This document shows positions 8,734-18,882 of a stretch of DNA of 64,000 nt, in pieces. The notes under the pieces are model-generated. The model did not search any database and had not been told where the DNA came from. It was given only the letters and a program-made list of their open reading frames with translations. The DNA is taken from contig JBAGRR010000001.1 in the NCBI GenBank assembly GCA_036924835.1, positions 1,178,001 through 1,242,000 on the forward strand, read 5' to 3'. The translations under genes were made by a program, and so were the position numbers. Numbering within the stretch: the first letter of the stretch is position 1; each line of letters starts with the position of its first letter. This DNA comes from Nitrobacteraceae bacterium AZCC 1564. GTDB lineage: Bacteria; Pseudomonadota; Alphaproteobacteria; Rhizobiales; Xanthobacteraceae.

Positions 8734-9549
8734 TCATCCAGCCGCGGCTACGGTGCCGCCGGTAAACGAGCGGGCAACCGCCAGCATCGCCCAGGCAATA
8801 ATTCCGAGCCCCACAGACAGCGACGCCGCTGTTGCAAGGTTCGCCGCCAGCGTGAATTCGGTATAGATCAGCATTGGCAGCACATCGATGTTGGTTGCGA
8901 GCGTGAAGGCTGTGCCGAACGCCCCCATTGCCGTGGCAAATGCAATCGCACCGGAGGCGACGAACGCCGGCGCGAGCGCAGGCAACACCACATCACGCTG
9001 CACCGCCCACGGACCCGCCCCGAGCGACCGCGCGGCTTCCTCCAGCCCGACGTCGAGCTTCTGCACGGCAGCCATAATGGTGAGAATGACGCGCGGGACC
9101 GAGAAGTACAGATAGCCAAGCAGCAAGCCATAGATCGAATATGCAAAGACGATCTTGTCTCCGGTCAAACGGTTCGACAGATCGCCGATCAAGCCCTGCC
9201 GTCCTGCGAGCAGGATGATCATGAAACCGACCACAACGCCGGGAAACGCGAGAGGGAATGTAAGCATGGCGATCAGGATCGCACGACCGGGAAAGCGGTG
9301 GCGCTGAAGAAACAGGCCGGCGATGGTGGAAATCACAAGCGTGAGAATGGTCGTCGCCGCGGACAGCAGCACCGTGTTAATCAGCGTCGCGCGATAGCGC
9401 GGCTCCGTCACAATAGTGAAGTATTCGGCAAAGCCGCGCGGTCCCTCCGCCCCTGTCACCACCAGCCGCGCCGTCGGCAACAGAAAAAACGCCGTCATCA
9501 CCACGGCAAGCGGCAGCAAACACAGCCAAACGAAGGACCGATGCGACAT
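8734..9549 (-). CDS. ABC transporter permease (PhnU/PotB-like)
   Basis: A 271-residue membrane permease with a signal-anchor first helix (LPLAVVMTAFFLLPTARL) and the ATPase-contact loop LEEAARSLGAGPWAVQRDVVLP near residue 175. It forms the channel with the neighbouring permease. It is the second gene of a leftward operon whose order (binding protein, permease, permease, ATPase) is shared by phosphonate, thiamine and iron importers of the same superfamily. Confidence 0.88.
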   Translation of the reverse strand: MSHRSFVWLCLLPLAVVMTAFFLLPTARLVVTGAEGPRGFAEYFTIVTEPRYRATLINTVLLSAATTILTLVISTIAGLFLQRHRFPGRAILIAMLTFPLAFPGVVVGFMIILLAGRQGLIGDLSNRLTGDKIVFAYSIYGLLLGYLYFSVPRVILTIMAAVQKLDVGLEEAARSLGAGPWAVQRDVVLPALAPAFVASGAIAFATAMGAFGTAFTLATNIDVLPMLIYTEFTLAANLATAASLSVGLGIIAWAMLAVARSFTGGTVAAAG

Positions 9550-9586
9550 GGAGAAATGACGCCCTTAATCAGGGCGCCATATTGCC

Positions 9587-10594
9587 TCAGTGGACTTCAG
9601 CGAGATAGCGGTCAGTGAAGGCTTTCTGCACGCTTTCCATCACGCTCCAGTCGACGCTCTTGGCCCGTGCGTAGTCGCTGTCGGGCAGGAACTTGGACTT
9701 GACCGCTTCCGGGAGCTCGATTTTGCGCGCCGGACGCAGGTAGGCGTTGGTCCAGATTGCCTGTCCCTTGTCGGACAAGAGATAGTCCATCACTTTCTTG
9801 GCCTTCTCCTTATCGGGCGCATTTTTAACGAGGCCCACGACATAGGGAAACACGACCGAACCTTCGCATGGAATGACGAACTCAAAATTGCCCTTCTCGG
9901 TATACTTCGCACGGTAGGCGTTGAAGTCATAGTCGAACAGGATCGGCATTTCGCCAGAAACAACACGGGCGTAGGACGTTTGCTTCGGCACGATTGGCTG
10001 GTTCTTCTGCAATTCCTTGAAGAAGTTCAGACCCGGGTTGAAGTCCTGCGCTGAACCACCGAGCGCTAGGTTGACCGCTACCGCACCGACATAACCGACC
10101 GCAGCCGACGACGGGTCAAGATAACCGACCATCCCCTTATACCCAGGCTTCAGCAGGTCCTTCCAGCAGGCCGGCACCGGCTTGCCGCCGAGCGCGTCTT
10201 TGTTGACGAACAAGCCGAGCGTGCCGGAATGGATCGTGGTCCAGTAGCCATCCGGGTCTTTCAGGCCTGCGTCGACCTGATCCCAGTGCGCGGGCTTGTA
10301 AGGCTCCAGCGCACCTTGCGTCTTCGCCTTCATGCCGAAGGTCACGCCAAAATAGCCGATGTCACCAACCGGATTGGCCTTCTCAGCGAGAATCTGCGCA
10401 AGAGCTTGACCGGAATTCTTATTGTCGTGCGGAATGTCGTAGCCGAGATCGGTCTTGATCGATTTGAGCATGGTCGCCCAATCGGCCCACTCGGGCGGGC
10501 AATTATAGCAAATCACGTCGGCGGCCTGAGCGGCATGCCACGGGGCAAAAATCGACAGCACCATCGCCGCCAAAAGCGCGCGGAAAACCTTCAT
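9587..10594 (-). CDS. ABC transporter periplasmic substrate-binding protein
   Basis: A 335-residue type-2 extracellular solute-binding protein of the iron/phosphonate (SBP_bac_6) group. The ATG at 10594 is preferred over one 11 codons upstream: it has a GGAGCTGGAGCA ribosome site, and the protein then begins with a clean signal peptide (MKVFRALLAAMVLSI... ending AQA). It is the receptor of the leftward importer. The ligand is not decided by sequence; the downstream phosphodiesterase favours a phosphorus compound, while related receptors bind ferric iron or polyamines. Confidence 0.87.
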   Translation of the reverse strand: MKVFRALLAAMVLSIFAPWHAAQAADVICYNCPPEWADWATMLKSIKTDLGYDIPHDNKNSGQALAQILAEKANPVGDIGYFGVTFGMKAKTQGALEPYKPAHWDQVDAGLKDPDGYWTTIHSGTLGLFVNKDALGGKPVPACWKDLLKPGYKGMVGYLDPSSAAVGYVGAVAVNLALGGSAQDFNPGLNFFKELQKNQPIVPKQTSYARVVSGEMPILFDYDFNAYRAKYTEKGNFEFVIPCEGSVVFPYVVGLVKNAPDKEKAKKVMDYLLSDKGQAIWTNAYLRPARKIELPEAVKSKFLPDSDYARAKSVDWSVMESVQKAFTDRYLAEVH

Positions 10595-10812
10595 TGCTCC
10601 AGCTCCATCGTATGGAAAATTCAGCATGGTCGGGCCTGCGCGCCATGCACTATACGCGGCGTATGAACGATTTGCGACAGCGCTCGTTGTTTTTGCTCTG
10701 CAACAGTTGATGACTTAGCATCAGTCTTCAGGACATTATCGACGTCACCATCGAGTCATTCCGTTTACCCGCATACCGGCCTTGAGCCTGACATACTCAA
10801 GGACAATTTCGC

Positions 10813-11814
10813 ATGATACGCGCCCTTCGCCGCCTTGCATTATCAATGCCTGCGGCCGCGCTTCTGATCTCGCCATTCCTCGCAACAGCCGCAGAGACCG
10901 TCGGCGGCGACAATGCATTCTCGTTCGTGGCGCTTGGCGACATGCCGTACAACGTTCCCGGCGACTACGTGAAGTTCGACCGTTTGATCGCCACCATCAA
11001 CGCCATGAAGCCGGCGTTCACGTTGCACATGGGCGACATCAAATCCGGTGGCGTCCCCTGCAGCGACGAGGTCCTGGAGAAATCCTACGACCAGATTCAG
11101 ATGTTCGCTGGCGCGCTGGTCTACACGATTGGGGACAATGAATGGACCGATTGTCATCGCAAGGCAGCAGGCGGCTTTGATCCGCGCGAGCGGCTGGCAA
11201 AGCTGCGCGAGATGTTCTTCGCCACCCCGAACAAGTCACTCGGCAAAACGCCAATCGATCTCGAGAGTCAGGCGCAGGTCATGCCGGAGTATTCGACCTT
11301 CGTGGAAAACGCACGTTTTGCAAAGAACGGCGTGCAATTCATTAGCGTGCATGTCGTCGGCTCGAACAACGGATTTGAGGCTGAAGATCCCGAGGCCGCG
11401 AAGGAGTTCTTCCCGCGCGACAAGGCGAATGTCGCGTGGATTCGGGCGGGCTTTGCGAAAGCAAAGGAAAGCAATGCAAAAGCAGCCGTAATCTTCATGC
11501 AGGCTGAATTCGACCAAGCGCGCTTTCCGAACGGTGCGATGCCGCGTCAATCCGGCTTCACGCATGTGCTCGATGCGATCGAGGCCGGCGCGAAGGATTT
11601 CGGCAAGCCCGTGCTCGTGATCAATGGCGACGAACACTTCATCGAGCTGACGCCGCTCAGGAACAGCCGCGGCAAACCGATACCAAATGTGCTGCGCCTG
11701 ATGGTTTATGGAGATGGCGATGTCCACGCCATTCGTGTGCTCGTCGATCCGGACAGTGCGGGCGTGTTCGGCTTCGTGCCGCTGATCATTCCGGAGAACC
11801 TCAATAATGATTGA
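10813..11814 (+). CDS. secreted metallophosphoesterase-like protein, unknown substrate
   Basis: 333 residues beginning with a signal peptide (MIRALRRLALSMPAAALLISPFLATA). The mature part keeps the layout of a calcineurin-like phosphoesterase but with altered motifs: ALGDMPY (D43), HMGDIKSG (D75), YTIGDNEW (D108, N109, E110 where the family usually has GNHD) and NGDEHF near the end. The fold is a reasonable inference; activity is uncertain because the usual histidine after the Asn is replaced. It is divergent from the ABC importer operon, sharing the 218-bp intergenic region, so the two may be co-regulated. The composite repeat starts six bases after its stop. Confidence 0.75.
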   Translation: MIRALRRLALSMPAAALLISPFLATAAETVGGDNAFSFVALGDMPYNVPGDYVKFDRLIATINAMKPAFTLHMGDIKSGGVPCSDEVLEKSYDQIQMFAGALVYTIGDNEWTDCHRKAAGGFDPRERLAKLREMFFATPNKSLGKTPIDLESQAQVMPEYSTFVENARFAKNGVQFISVHVVGSNNGFEAEDPEAAKEFFPRDKANVAWIRAGFAKAKESNAKAAVIFMQAEFDQARFPNGAMPRQSGFTHVLDAIEAGAKDFGKPVLVINGDEHFIELTPLRNSRGKPIPNVLRLMVYGDGDVHAIRVLVDPDSAGVFGFVPLIIPENLNND

Positions 11815-11819
11815 GGCTC

Positions 11820-11984
11820 CTAGTGTGGTGGTTCAGAAGTTCGCTTTATTCTCTCGGCGAGTTCTTTAAGCGAACTTCTGAACCTGAACCACACTAGTAT
11901 TATAGTTGCTAGTGTCCGTTCGAATCCGAAGTTCGCTACGAGGTGCGCCGCAGTATGAGGCGAACTTCGGATTCAGGACACTAG
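11820..11984 (+). repeat. composite two-hairpin CTAG repeat, C-D order
   Basis: Hairpin C (11820-11897) has arms CTAGTGTGG...GTTCAGAAGTTCGCTT and AAGCGAACTTCTGAAC-CTGAACCACACTAG. Spacer TATTATAGTTG is at 11898-11908. Hairpin D (11909-11984) has arms CTAGTGTCC-GTTCGAATCCGAAGTTCGC and GCGAACTTCGGATTCAGGACACTAG. The extra 3 nt are again in the arms facing the spacer. It lies between two convergent gene ends. Confidence 0.9.
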
Positions 11985-11991
11985 GACCGTT

Positions 11992-12432
11992 TCAGCGATA
12001 CACCTTCGACGGATCAAACATCCTGTCAGCGTCCACGAATACGAGCTTTGCCGAGCCCGCGTCGTTGGTCACAGCGCGATAGAAGCACGAGCGTCTGCCG
12101 GTGTGGCAGGCGCCGCCGCCGGTCTGCTCGACCCGAATCCACACCGCGTCCTGGTCGCAATCCATTCGCATCTCGACGACACGCTGAACGTGACCGGAGC
12201 TTTCACCCTTGCGCCATAGCGCCTTGCGCGACCGGCTGTAATACCAGGCCTGCCCCGTCTCGACGGTTTTACGCAGCGCTTCGTCGTTCATGTGCGCAAC
12301 CATCAGCACATCGCCTGAGGCTGCATCGGTGGCGACACAGGTCACAAGACCAGCCGCATCGAATTTAGGCTGGAACGTCAACCCCTCTTCGATGTCGTCG
12401 AGACCGGTTTGAGATGAAGGTGCTTCAGTCAC
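11992..12432 (-). CDS. hisI: phosphoribosyl-AMP cyclohydrolase
   Basis: A 146-residue HisI enzyme that opens the adenine ring of phosphoribosyl-AMP in histidine synthesis (cytoplasm). The family fingerprint is complete: WYYSRSRKALWRKGESSGH, RMDCDQDA with metal ligands, and CHTGRRSCFYR with the zinc cysteines. It is the monofunctional form; no HisE domain follows. It lies upstream of a composite repeat and beside folE on the same strand. Confidence 0.97.
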   Translation of the reverse strand: MTEAPSSQTGLDDIEEGLTFQPKFDAAGLVTCVATDAASGDVLMVAHMNDEALRKTVETGQAWYYSRSRKALWRKGESSGHVQRVVEMRMDCDQDAVWIRVEQTGGGACHTGRRSCFYRAVTNDAGSAKLVFVDADRMFDPSKVYR

Positions 12433-12539
12433 GGGAAAACTTCCGAAAGATTTTTCTGTCGCACGAGCTTGCCTCTATATCCTCACAAGCGACCGATGCT
12501 TCAACAATCGGCAGTTGTGAGAATGAGACGCCGCTGGCG

Positions 12540-13208
12540 TTAAACCCCACGCACCATATTAAGGAAACGCGCCTGCTCTTCCGGGTTGTCCTGGAACACC
12601 CCCGTGAAGCGAGACGTCAGGGTCTTTGCACCTTCCTTGCCAATACCACGCACCGACATGCAGGTGTGCTCGGCTTCCATCACCACTGCGACACCGCGCG
12701 GCTTGAGGATGGCATTGATTGCACCGGCGACCTGCGCCGTCAGGTGCTCCTGGGTCTGCAGACGATGCGCGAAGATGTCGACCAGACGCGCAAGCTTGGA
12801 AAGGCCCACAACCCGGTCCACCGGCGCGTAGGCGATGTGCGCCTTGCCGTAGAACGGCATCATGTGATGCTCGCAGTGCGAGTGGAAATTGATGTCGCGG
12901 ATCAAGACAAAATCGTCATAACCCGCCGTCTCGCCGAACGTGCGATTGAGAACCTCGGCTGCGCAAAGTGCGTAACCCTGGAACAGCTCGTCATAAGCTT
13001 CTACCACGCGCCGCGGCGTATCGAGCAGGCCCTCACGGGAGGTATCCTCTCCAATGTAGCCGAGTAACGTCTTCACGGCCTGCTCAGCCTCATCGCGCGA
13101 TGGGCGGACCAGATCGGGCCGGATGGCCGGAGCCATGTAATCGGAAGCAGGAATTTCGGACTTTTCCGCAGGCTTGGCAGTGCGGATAGGCTTGATAATC
13201 GCGTCCAT
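12540..13208 (-). CDS. folE: GTP cyclohydrolase I
   Basis: A 222-residue enzyme converting GTP to dihydroneopterin triphosphate, the first step of folate synthesis. Visible signatures are [15 protein letters not shown], the zinc/active-site segment HCEHHMMPF and HTCMSVRG, and SKLARLVD. The ATG at 13208 is chosen because GGAG lies about seven bases upstream; an in-frame ATG at 13241 lacks a site. The length is normal for type IA enzymes with a short N-terminal extension. Confidence 0.97.
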   Translation of the reverse strand: MDAIIKPIRTAKPAEKSEIPASDYMAPAIRPDLVRPSRDEAEQAVKTLLGYIGEDTSREGLLDTPRRVVEAYDELFQGYALCAAEVLNRTFGETAGYDDFVLIRDINFHSHCEHHMMPFYGKAHIAYAPVDRVVGLSKLARLVDIFAHRLQTQEHLTAQVAGAINAILKPRGVAVVMEAEHTCMSVRGIGKEGAKTLTSRFTGVFQDNPEEQARFLNMVRGV

Positions 13209-13474
13209 ATCGTCTCCGTTCGACCGTCCCTCGTGCCGCAATAACCCTTACGGAGGGCCGGAGTGTCACCGGTCAGCCGCCGCAGCCCAACCTGCTGCTG
13301 GACGCCTTACCTTGCGGAATGGCACCAAAAATTAGGGAAAATCGCCGCGATTTCCCCGCATTGCTGAAATGCAGGCGGTTTATTCCTGCATCCACGATAC
13401 TATATAGGAACCGGGTACCGACCGCCAAGGGTAGCGGGCCGGCAAGGGTCTCATGCAAGAGCGAATTTGATCGC

Positions 13475-13975
13475 ATGCTGAACGACATCTACAACAAAAA
13501 AATCATCGAATTGGCGGGGAATATTCCGCGCCTGGGCCGACTTTCCGACCCCGACGCCTCGGCGACCGCTCACTCGAAACTGTGCGGATCCACCGTCAAG
13601 GTCGACCTCAAGATGCAAGATGGCGTGGTGAGCGATTTTGCTCACGACGTGAAGGCGTGCGCCCTGGGACAGGCCTCCTCCTCCATCATGGCCCGCCACG
13701 TGATCGGATCGAACGCAGCCGAGCTGCGCGAACTGCGCGAAACCGTGCGAAAGATGCTCAAGGAAAACGGTGCGCCGCCCGAGGGGAAATGGGGCGACAT
13801 TGCGCTGCTCGAACCCGTGCGCGACTACAAGGCCCGCCACGCCTCAACAATGCTGACCTTCGAAGCAGTTGTCGATGCCATCGGCCAGATCGAAGCCAAG
13901 GGTTCTGGTGAGACGGCTTCTGGTGAGACCGCTTCCGGCCAGCCGGCTGAAAACCTCGCCACGGCACAGAACTAA
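13475..13975 (+). CDS. iron-sulfur cluster assembly scaffold protein (IscU/NifU-N family)
   Basis: About 166 residues of the IscU/SufU-like fold. Cysteines sit in SKLCGS and in VKACALGQASSS, the positions used to hold nascent Fe-S clusters. The open frame extends upstream to 13319, but the conserved domain begins only at MLNDIYNKK, so the ATG at 13475 is preferred. The C-terminus ends in a short degenerate GETASG repeat of no known function. It is divergent from folE, an arrangement frequently seen in Nitrobacteraceae. It could donate or carry clusters as an alternative to Suf; that is inference. Confidence 0.85.
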   Translation: MLNDIYNKKIIELAGNIPRLGRLSDPDASATAHSKLCGSTVKVDLKMQDGVVSDFAHDVKACALGQASSSIMARHVIGSNAAELRELRETVRKMLKENGAPPEGKWGDIALLEPVRDYKARHASTMLTFEAVVDAIGQIEAKGSGETASGETASGQPAENLATAQN

Positions 13976-13979
13976 GCAG

Positions 13980-14945
13980 CTAGTTGCGGTCTACCTTCAC
14001 TGGCGCCGCGCCTCCTGTGGGCGGCTCGGCCGTCGCGGCTTTGGTAGATACTGGGGTCAGCTGTGTACTCTTGGCTGCCGTATCGACAGCGCCGATAAAC
14101 CGATCCTGAATCTGCTTGGAAGCAACCTCGGCTGCGCCGCTCTTCGTTTCAGGGATACTCTTCACCTCAGCGACCGCCTCAGGCGTAACAAGATTGGTGA
14201 GGCGCAACTCTGTCGCCGACAGCTCGTGCAGCGGCTCCCATGGTGGCACACTCAAAGCGAGCGATAGCAGATCGCCCGAGCCACCCATCTCGAACGTGTA
14301 TTTCGCGAGCCGGCCGACGTCGCGCTGGACGATCATGAGGTCCTGGGCGGAATAGCTTGAGGCTTTCGCGTCGTCGGCGCGATCTCCCATCCAGATCTGA
14401 TGCACGCGAACGTGCGCGCCAACCGGAACGTGGCGCGTATTGCCAGACAGCAGCAGGAAGACGCACATCGACTCGCAATACGCATCCGACCTCAGCATGC
14501 GCTTGGTCGTGCCAGCATCGGCCTTCTCTACAATGGTACCGACGGTGGTGCGAAGCCCGAGTTCGCGCCAACGTCGCCCGAGTGTGATCGCATCGAGCAC
14601 TGAGCCGCCGCTTGAATCCAGCACGACGGTGCTGCCCTTCAGCTTCCGCTGCTTGGCAAATTCATCGAACTTCGTCGGCGTATCTGATGTGATGATGCCG
14701 ACCGCAGCGATCCATCCATTGCAATCGCGATCGCACGTGTTTGAAGGCTCATGCCAAGTGAAGGTCATCGGAAGCTTGCGAACTTCCAGGCTCGCATCGG
14801 CGCGCGTCGCAGACGCGCCGAGCATAGCTGGGCCTGTTAGCAAAAGACAAAGGACGCTGGCGCAAATTCGCGCCCAGCCGCCGAGAGTAAGCGACTTCAC
14901 GAGCTGCAAGTTTGGTTCCTTCCCCGCCCAATTGAGCAACGGCAT
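13980..14945 (-). CDS. periplasmic ClpP/crotonase-fold protein (COG3904-like)
   Basis: 321 residues with an N-terminal hydrophobic signal/anchor (ICASVLCLLLTGPAML, about residues 27-42). The core resembles the COG3904 predicted periplasmic ClpP-like group: VVLDSSGGSVLDAITLGR (glycine-rich strand-turn) and YCESMCVFLLLSG, where a Ser-Met-Cys replaces the usual catalytic serine context. Protease activity is therefore uncertain. The last 50 residues are low-complexity Ala/Thr-rich. It is convergent with the Fe-S scaffold gene, four bases apart. A 7-bp dyad lies just upstream. Confidence 0.7.
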   Translation of the reverse strand: MPLLNWAGKEPNLQLVKSLTLGGWARICASVLCLLLTGPAMLGASATRADASLEVRKLPMTFTWHEPSNTCDRDCNGWIAAVGIITSDTPTKFDEFAKQRKLKGSTVVLDSSGGSVLDAITLGRRWRELGLRTTVGTIVEKADAGTTKRMLRSDAYCESMCVFLLLSGNTRHVPVGAHVRVHQIWMGDRADDAKASSYSAQDLMIVQRDVGRLAKYTFEMGGSGDLLSLALSVPPWEPLHELSATELRLTNLVTPEAVAEVKSIPETKSGAAEVASKQIQDRFIGAVDTAAKSTQLTPVSTKAATAEPPTGGAAPVKVDRN

Positions 14946-14957
14946 CGGCCCTTTCCG

Positions 14958-14974
14958 CGTGACGATCCGTCACG
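14958..14974. promoter_or_regulatory. short perfect dyad upstream of the ClpP-like gene
   Basis: CGTGACG-ATC-CGTCACG, 7-bp arms with a 3-bp spacer, begins 13 bases before the start codon of the leftward gene. It could be an operator or a 5'-UTR hairpin; no regulator can be named. Confidence 0.3.
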
Positions 14975-15162
14975 TGGACGTAATCAAAAAGTAACCTTGT
15001 GAACGGTCAGCGTCTATTACACTTTTGCTGCGGCGCAGCCTCAGCTGTGCAATAATTCGCGAGGTGTGGCGCGAAAGCCAGCCCGGTTCCAGTTCCTCCT
15101 AAGGAACCCGCCAATTCAGCGTCCACGGATTCTACAAACTCCGGAAAAGCCGCCAAAATAAG

Positions 15163-15501
15163 ATGAAGCATTCGATTCATTGTTCCGATTGCGGTAACAC
15201 GCTTCATCGCCTGCCACGGAATGCGGGGCGCGGTCTAATCTGGATTTACCGCTACACGCTCTCACCGCTCGTTGGCTACAACTGCCGGCACCTTCCGACA
15301 TGTTCAGTCTATGGCGATGAAGCCATCGCAAGGTTCGGCTTATGGGCCGGCGGATGGATGACGCTGGCGCGTTTGCTGCGCTGCCACCCGTGGGGCACGT
15401 CCGGCATCGACAACGTGCCGCCCGTCGCGCCCGCCAACGCGCGATGGTATTTGCCGTGGCGCTATGCTCGATGGCGCGGCGTCAACGACGGCTCGAGTTA
15501 G
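15163..15501 (+). CDS. yidD: membrane protein insertion efficiency factor YidD
   Basis: A 112-residue member of the YidD (DUF37) family, which aids insertion and folding of inner-membrane proteins together with YidC. The signature YRYTLSPLVGYNCRHLPTCS followed by YGDEAIARFG and RCHPWG is nearly complete. It is isolated from rpmH/rnpA/yidC, which is usual in this order. It has an N-terminal extension with a CxxC (HCSDCGNTLHR) that classical YidD lacks. Its end overlaps the convergent MFS gene by four bases. Confidence 0.9.
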   Translation: MKHSIHCSDCGNTLHRLPRNAGRGLIWIYRYTLSPLVGYNCRHLPTCSVYGDEAIARFGLWAGGWMTLARLLRCHPWGTSGIDNVPPVAPANARWYLPWRYARWRGVNDGSS

Positions 15502-16646
15502 TTCGCTCCCGCACGCGGCTTCGTCAGCACGATCAGAATAAGGGCGACGACAACGAAAGCTGTCGCTGCATAATTCATCGCGGCGAAGGCATCGCGGACG
15601 TAAAACGTGCCTCCGATGGCAGAGCCAATGCCCTGACCGATGTAGAGCACTGACGTATTCAGCGACACCGATGCACTGGCGAGCGGCGGCGCTGCAGCGA
15701 CTAACCGCACCTGCTGCATGGAATTGGTGGCTGCAAAGCCAAAGCCCCAGAACGCGATCGCAACAAAGATAGCGGAGATGGTTTCCGATCCGATCGCCCA
15801 ACCAATGACGCCAGTCAGCAGCGATGATGTAAACAACAACGAAGACCGCCACGCTCCCCAGGAGTCCACAATCCGGCTCGCGAGCATGTTGCCGACAAAG
15901 CCCGTCGCGCCCCATGTCAGGAATACCAATGCGATCGTTTCGGGACTTGCGTTCGCCAACCGCGCCATCAACGGCGCAGCGAACGTAAAGACCACAAATT
16001 GCCCTGCCATCTGGCACGTGGTGATGAGGAGCAACACCAAAACAAGAGGACTGCGGCCGAGCGCGGTCCAGGTTTTGATATCCACCGGCACGCCTGCGAG
16101 CCCAACCGGCAGTCGCCACGCCAAAAGGAACGAACTGACGAATGCGACGGCGGCAATACCGCCATAAGTCACCCGCCAGCTCATATGGCTCGCTACATAA
16201 GTGATCGCCGGCAAGCCCAAAGCTGCTGCCAGAGACCAGCCGAGAAAGACGTACGACATGGTGCTCCCGCGCCTGTCCGGCGGCACAATCATGGATGCCG
16301 TACCTGCAGCCTGCGGTGTGAACAAAGCACCCACGGCGAGCATCACCAGGCGGAAGGCAAGAAGCGATGAATAATTCGGAGCAAATGCGGACGCGAGATG
16401 CGCCGCCGACATGAACATGAGCGTACCGGCCAGCAAAAGCCTGCGGTCGAACCGGCTGGTGAGCCACGCGGTCAATGGCGATCCGATGCACAACACCATC
16501 GCGCCGAACGTCACGAGCAAGCTTGCTTCCCGGACCGTAACACCGAGTCCATCAGACAACTGACTCAACATACCAGCGGGCGCGAGCACGCTCACGCCAG
16601 TCACAAAATTTCCGAGCATCAGGGCTGTAGGCGCAAAGCGTTTCAT
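15498..16646 (-). CDS. MFS transporter (drug/arabinose efflux-like)
   Basis: A 382-residue protein with about twelve hydrophobic segments and the MFS loop motif [18 protein letters not shown] between helices 2 and 3 (around residue 55). It resembles AraJ/Cml-type proton-driven exporters. The substrate is unknown. It is divergent from thrS and converges with yidD, overlapping its stop by four bases. An ATG at 16646 begins right at the first helix. Confidence 0.85.
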   Translation of the reverse strand: MKRFAPTALMLGNFVTGVSVLAPAGMLSQLSDGLGVTVREASLLVTFGAMVLCIGSPLTAWLTSRFDRRLLLAGTLMFMSAAHLASAFAPNYSSLLAFRLVMLAVGALFTPQAAGTASMIVPPDRRGSTMSYVFLGWSLAAALGLPAITYVASHMSWRVTYGGIAAVAFVSSFLLAWRLPVGLAGVPVDIKTWTALGRSPLVLVLLLITTCQMAGQFVVFTFAAPLMARLANASPETIALVFLTWGATGFVGNMLASRIVDSWGAWRSSLLFTSSLLTGVIGWAIGSETISAIFVAIAFWGFGFAATNSMQQVRLVAAAPPLASASVSLNTSVLYIGQGIGSAIGGTFYVRDAFAAMNYAATAFVVVALILIVLTKPRAGAN

Positions 16647-16868
16647 GGCGCGCTTTGTAGCAGGCGTCTATTTAAATGCAACTGCATGAAAACGCATGCC
16701 TGCACATCGAGTGCCTGTTTCGCTCTATGGAGCGCCTCCGGGTATCCAAGCCTCCGCAGCCGCATAGAAAAACGTGCATATCTGATCATTGCAGCGCCCG
16801 ATTCGGCTGCTATACACGCGTATCGCTTACCTGCGCCCGTTCGCAGGAGTGAGCCAAAGGAGCAGATC

Positions 16869-18881
16869 ATGCCTGATAAAAGCCCGCCGTCTTCGTTCAC
16901 GTATTCCATCGCGAATCTCAAGCCCGTCGATACCAACAAGGTCACGGTGACTTTCCCTGACGGCGCCAAGCGCGAATTTCCCAAAGGCACCACCGGCCTC
17001 GACATCGCCAAAGGCATTTCGCCTTCGCTTGCCAAGCGCACCGTCGCCATGGCGCTCGACGGCGAAGTGATGGATCTCGCCGACCCAATCGGGCGCGATG
17101 GCACCATCGAATTCATCAACCGCGAGGACCCGCGCGCGCTGGAGCTGATCCGGCACGATGCCGCGCACGTGCTTGCCGAAGCGGTGCAAACGCTGTGGCC
17201 CGGCACGCAGGTGACCATTGGCCCGGTCATCGAGAACGGCTTCTATTACGACTTCTTCCGCAACGAGCCGTTCACGCCGGACGATTTTGCCGCCATCGAA
17301 AAGAAGATGCGCGAGATCATTGCGCGCGATCAGCCGTTCACCAAGGAAATCTGGACTCGCGATCAGACCAAGCAGGTCTTCAAGGACAAAGGCGAGCTGT
17401 TCAAGGTCGAGCTGGTTGACTCCATTCCCGAAGACCAGACCATCCGCATCTACAAGCAGGGTGAGTGGTTCGACCTCTGCCGTGGCCCGCACATGACGTC
17501 CACCGGCAAGATCGGCAATGCATTCAAGTTGATGAAAGTTGCGGGGGCCTACTGGCGCGGCGATGCCAACAACCCGATGCTGACGCGCATCTACGGCACG
17601 GCATTCGCGAAGCAGGAAGACCTCGATGCGTACCTCAAGCAGCTCGAGGAAGCCGAGAAACGCGACCATCGCCGCCTCGGCCGCGAGATGGATCTCTTCC
17701 ACTTCCAGGAAGAAGCGCCCGGCTCGGTGTTCTGGCATCACAAGGGCTGGACCCTGTTCCAGATGCTGGAAAACTACATTCGCCGCCGTCAGACGCAGGC
17801 CGGCTATCAAGAGGTCAACTCCCCGCAATTGATGGATCAGCAATTGTGGGTGACGACCGGTCATATCCCGACCTACGCAGAGAACATGTTCATGACGGCA
17901 AAGCGCGAAGACGACAATCGCGTCTACGCCATCAAGCCGATGAACTGCCCTGGCCACGTGCAGATCTTCAAGAACGGTCTGAAGTCCTATCGCGAATTGC
18001 CGCTGAAGATCGCGGAGTTCGGTAAGGTCCATCGCTTTGAGCCGTCCGGGGCGATGCACGGATTGATGCGCGTGCGCGGCTTCACGCAGGACGACGCCCA
18101 CGTGTTCATCACGCAAGAGCAGATCGCAGACGAATGTCTGGCGATGAACAATCTGATCCTGTCGATCTACAAGGACTTCGGCTTCGACGACGTCCACATC
18201 AAGTTCTCGGATCGTCCCGAGAAGCGCATCGGCGACGATGCGGTGTGGACGATTGCCGAAAACGCGTTGATGAAGACGCTTGAGGCGACCCAGCACCCTT
18301 GGACGCTGAACAAGGGTGAAGGCGCGTTCTACGGACCGAAGCTCGAATATACCCTACGTGACGCGATCGGCCGCGAATGGCAGTGCGGCACCATTCAGGT
18401 TGACCTCAACCTGCCGGGCCGCCTCGGCGCATTCTACATTGACGAGCATTCCAACAAGGTGACCCCAGTAATGCTGCATCGCGCGATCCTTGGCTCGCTC
18501 GAACGCTTCACTGGTATCCTGATCGAGCACTTCGCCGGCCACTTCCCACTCTGGCTCGCGCCATTGCAGGCCGTCGTCACCACCATCACCTCGGATGGCG
18601 ATGACTATGCCCGGGAGGTTGTCGAGGCGTGCCGCCGTGCAGGCCTGCGAGTGGACATCGATCTTCGCAACGAGAAGATCAATTACAAGGTGCGCGAACA
18701 TTCGCTCGCCAAGGTACCCGCCCTACTCGTGGTCGGCAAAAAGGAAGCGGAGAACCGCGCGGTTTCGATCCGCCGTCTCGGCAGTGAAGGCCAAACCGTG
18801 CTGCCGCTCGACGAGGCTCTCAAGGCACTCGCCGACGAGGCGACCGCGCCCGACATCAAGCGGGCTCGTAACGCATCATGA
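16869..18881 (+). CDS. thrS: threonyl-tRNA synthetase
   Basis: A 670-residue class II synthetase charging tRNA-Thr. Order: TGS domain ([17 protein letters not shown], about 25-45), second additional domain with the [11 protein letters not shown] editing-site segment (around 97), catalytic core with MNCPGH zinc cysteine, [19 protein letters not shown] motif 2 and [11 protein letters not shown] motif 3, then the anticodon-binding domain. The ATG at 16869 has GGAG nine bases upstream and gives the normal length; the frame stays open 157 codons further 5' without synthetase homology. No leader riboswitch is visible in the upstream 220 bp. Confidence 0.97.
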   Translation: MPDKSPPSSFTYSIANLKPVDTNKVTVTFPDGAKREFPKGTTGLDIAKGISPSLAKRTVAMALDGEVMDLADPIGRDGTIEFINREDPRALELIRHDAAHVLAEAVQTLWPGTQVTIGPVIENGFYYDFFRNEPFTPDDFAAIEKKMREIIARDQPFTKEIWTRDQTKQVFKDKGELFKVELVDSIPEDQTIRIYKQGEWFDLCRGPHMTSTGKIGNAFKLMKVAGAYWRGDANNPMLTRIYGTAFAKQEDLDAYLKQLEEAEKRDHRRLGREMDLFHFQEEAPGSVFWHHKGWTLFQMLENYIRRRQTQAGYQEVNSPQLMDQQLWVTTGHIPTYAENMFMTAKREDDNRVYAIKPMNCPGHVQIFKNGLKSYRELPLKIAEFGKVHRFEPSGAMHGLMRVRGFTQDDAHVFITQEQIADECLAMNNLILSIYKDFGFDDVHIKFSDRPEKRIGDDAVWTIAENALMKTLEATQHPWTLNKGEGAFYGPKLEYTLRDAIGREWQCGTIQVDLNLPGRLGAFYIDEHSNKVTPVMLHRAILGSLERFTGILIEHFAGHFPLWLAPLQAVVTTITSDGDDYAREVVEACRRAGLRVDIDLRNEKINYKVREHSLAKVPALLVVGKKEAENRAVSIRRLGSEGQTVLPLDEALKALADEATAPDIKRARNAS

Positions 18882-18882
18882 T

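Noticed and set aside
8623-9618. A 331-codon Arg/His-rich frame opposite the ABC permease genes
   Set aside because: Its composition is typical of an antisense shadow and it contradicts the clear permease operon.
16827-18296. A 489-codon frame antisense to thrS
   Set aside because: thrS has all class II synthetase motifs; the antisense frame has none.
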